Shown piece after piece: positions 4,669 to 5,476 of a stretch of DNA of 5,476 nt. Below the pieces are notes generated by a model that worked only from the letters and a program-made list of their open reading frames with translations, was not told where the DNA came from and ran no database searches. The translations under genes and the position numbers were made by a program. Origin of the DNA: Thermaceae bacterium (GTDB lineage: Bacteria; Deinococcota; Deinococci; Deinococcales; Marinithermaceae); assembly GCA_027023115.1 (NCBI GenBank), contig JALVWZ010000435.1, positions 1 through 5,476 of the forward strand. Direction: 5' to 3'. Numbering within the stretch: position 1 is the first letter of the stretch; the number at the start of each line of letters is the position of its first letter.

Positions 4669-5418
4669 ATGAAGATACTCGTCACCAACGACGACGGCAT
4701 TTTTTCTCCCGGTATCAAGGCGCTCGCCCGATCCATGGCCGAGCTGGGCGAAGTCTACGTGGTCGCCCCCGACGTGGAACAGTCGGCTGTGGGGCACGGA
4801 ATCACCGTCAGGCGGCCGTTGCGCTTCAAGCACACCGCCGCCGCCGGTCTGGACCCAATACCCGCCTATCGCGTAGACGGCACCCCGGCCGACTGCGTGG
4901 TGCTGGGGGTGCACCTGCTGGGAAAACCCGACTTAGTGGTCAGCGGCATCAACATTGGCGTCAACCTGGGGCTCGACCTGACCCATTCCGGCACCGTCGC
5001 CGGAGCCATCGAGGGCACCTCGCTGGGGGTGCCGTCCATTTCCTTCAGTCTCGACGTTAGCAGTCGTTCCGAGATGGATTTTGGGCCCGGGGCCCGCGAG
5101 GCGGTGCGCATCGCCCGCTGGGTGCTCGAGCGCGGCCTGCCCGAGAAAGTCTTCCTCAACGTCAACTTTCCGGTTGGCGAGCCGCGCGGCGTGCGCGTGA
5201 CCGAGCTCTCCACGCACCATTACGAGGACGCGGTGGTGAGGCGCGAAGACCCGAACGGCGTCCCCTACTATTGGATAGCCGGTAAGCCGACCGGCAGCGA
5301 AGACCCGGGCACCGACCTCTGGGCGGTGCGGCAGGGCTTCACCTCCGTCACCCCGATCAGTCTCGACCTGGCAGCGCACGAGTTCATGCCCGCTTTACGC
5401 GACGCCTTCGCGGACTGA
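4669..5418 (+). CDS. surE: 5'/3'-nucleotidase SurE
   Basis: SurE is a metal-dependent cytoplasmic phosphatase that removes phosphate from nucleoside 5'- and 3'-monophosphates and, in some species, short polyphosphate. It is linked to stationary-phase survival. The 249-residue length is typical. Metal ligands are visible: Asp8 and Asp9 in TNDDG, Ser39 in EQSAVGHGIT, and Asn95 in VSGINIGVN. Other family marks are YRVDGTPADCV (67-77), THSGTVAGAIEG (about 105-116), and the C-terminal TDLWAVRQGFTSVTPISLD. The gene appears intact. It has its own promoter overlapping the divergent rhomboid gene, and a close GGAGGAG site. Any gene after it would begin within a few bases, so it may head an operon. Confidence 0.97.
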   Translation: MKILVTNDDGIFSPGIKALARSMAELGEVYVVAPDVEQSAVGHGITVRRPLRFKHTAAAGLDPIPAYRVDGTPADCVVLGVHLLGKPDLVVSGINIGVNLGLDLTHSGTVAGAIEGTSLGVPSISFSLDVSSRSEMDFGPGAREAVRIARWVLERGLPEKVFLNVNFPVGEPRGVRVTELSTHHYEDAVVRREDPNGVPYYWIAGKPTGSEDPGTDLWAVRQGFTSVTPISLDLAAHEFMPALRDAFAD

Positions 5419-5425
5419 GCCGGGC

Positions 5426-5476
5426 GTGCTTTTTGCAATCGAGAGTATCGTTGGAGCGATACCGGTTTGTTTTCCA
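5426..5476 (+). CDS. Possible 5' end of the next gene, cut by the right edge
   Basis: A GTG seven bases after the surE stop opens a frame that stays open to the edge and encodes a hydrophobic start, MLFAIESIVGAIPVCFP. The GAIP word after a hydrophobic stretch recalls the GSIP near the start of PlsY acyltransferases, but 17 residues are too few to say so. The ribosome site (GAGCCGGG) is weak. An alternative is a TTG start in another frame at 5451, giving MERYRFVF. The hairpin at 5445-5462 argues for a non-coding tail instead. Confidence 0.3.
   Translation, partial: MLFAIESIVGAIPVCFP
5445..5462 (+). terminator. Weak hairpin after surE, possible terminator
   Basis: GTATCG and CGATAC form a perfect six-base stem around a six-base loop. 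A T-rich stretch (TTTGTTTT) follows after three bases. The stem is short and only half GC, and the tail is interrupted, so this is a poor intrinsic terminator and could be chance in a coding start. Confidence 0.25.

Noticed and set aside
4933..5379. Minus-strand open frame (148 residues) within surE
   Set aside because: It is a shadow of the strongly conserved surE frame, with no start signals.

Overview
The window is GC-rich bacterial chromosome with tightly packed genes. Gene content, GTG/TTG starts, likely leaderless promoters and frequent CTCGAG suggest the Deinococcota (Thermus/Meiothermus/Oceanithermus side). That assignment is an inference from style, because no rRNA or marker gene is present. 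I see no mobile element, CRISPR array, tRNA or rRNA. No gap between genes exceeds about 90 bases.

Layout. Positions 3-686 (+) hold the 3' part of a PIG-L/LmbE-type zinc deacetylase, cut by the left edge. Its stop codon overlaps that of a small acidic protein of unknown function (683-1039, -). A divergent intergenic region (1040-1127) has a TATAAT box and a perfect TAAGGAGG ribosome site for the leftward gene. For the rightward gene it has a TAAGAT box placed for a leaderless message.

The rightward unit encodes a lipoprotein with a molybdopterin-oxidoreductase-type domain (1128-1667). This overlaps a two-transmembrane sensor histidine kinase (1628-2881). Facing it, and overlapping the kinase by 11 bases at the stops, is a leftward set: rhomboid protease (3977-4636), then HD-GYP-domain protein (3242-3922), then a single-domain response regulator (2871-3245). 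The last two share an ATGA overlap. A 32-base divergent gap separates rhomboid from surE (4669-5418, +), and a further gene may begin at 5426.

How they may work together. The centre looks like one signalling locus. The lipoprotein lies outside the membrane as a candidate ligand or redox sensor, and the kinase carries the signal inward. The lone receiver is a candidate phosphate acceptor, and the HD-GYP protein would be the cyclic-di-GMP output. In many bacteria the receiver and HD-GYP are one RpfG-type polypeptide; here they are split. Two details set the module apart: the oxidoreductase-like domain has no cysteine to hold molybdenum, and the HD-GYP protein has Asn where the family usually has a metal-binding Asp. 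The wiring between these proteins is inferred from position only. PIG-L, rhomboid and SurE are ordinary housekeeping or accessory enzymes with intact visible motifs.
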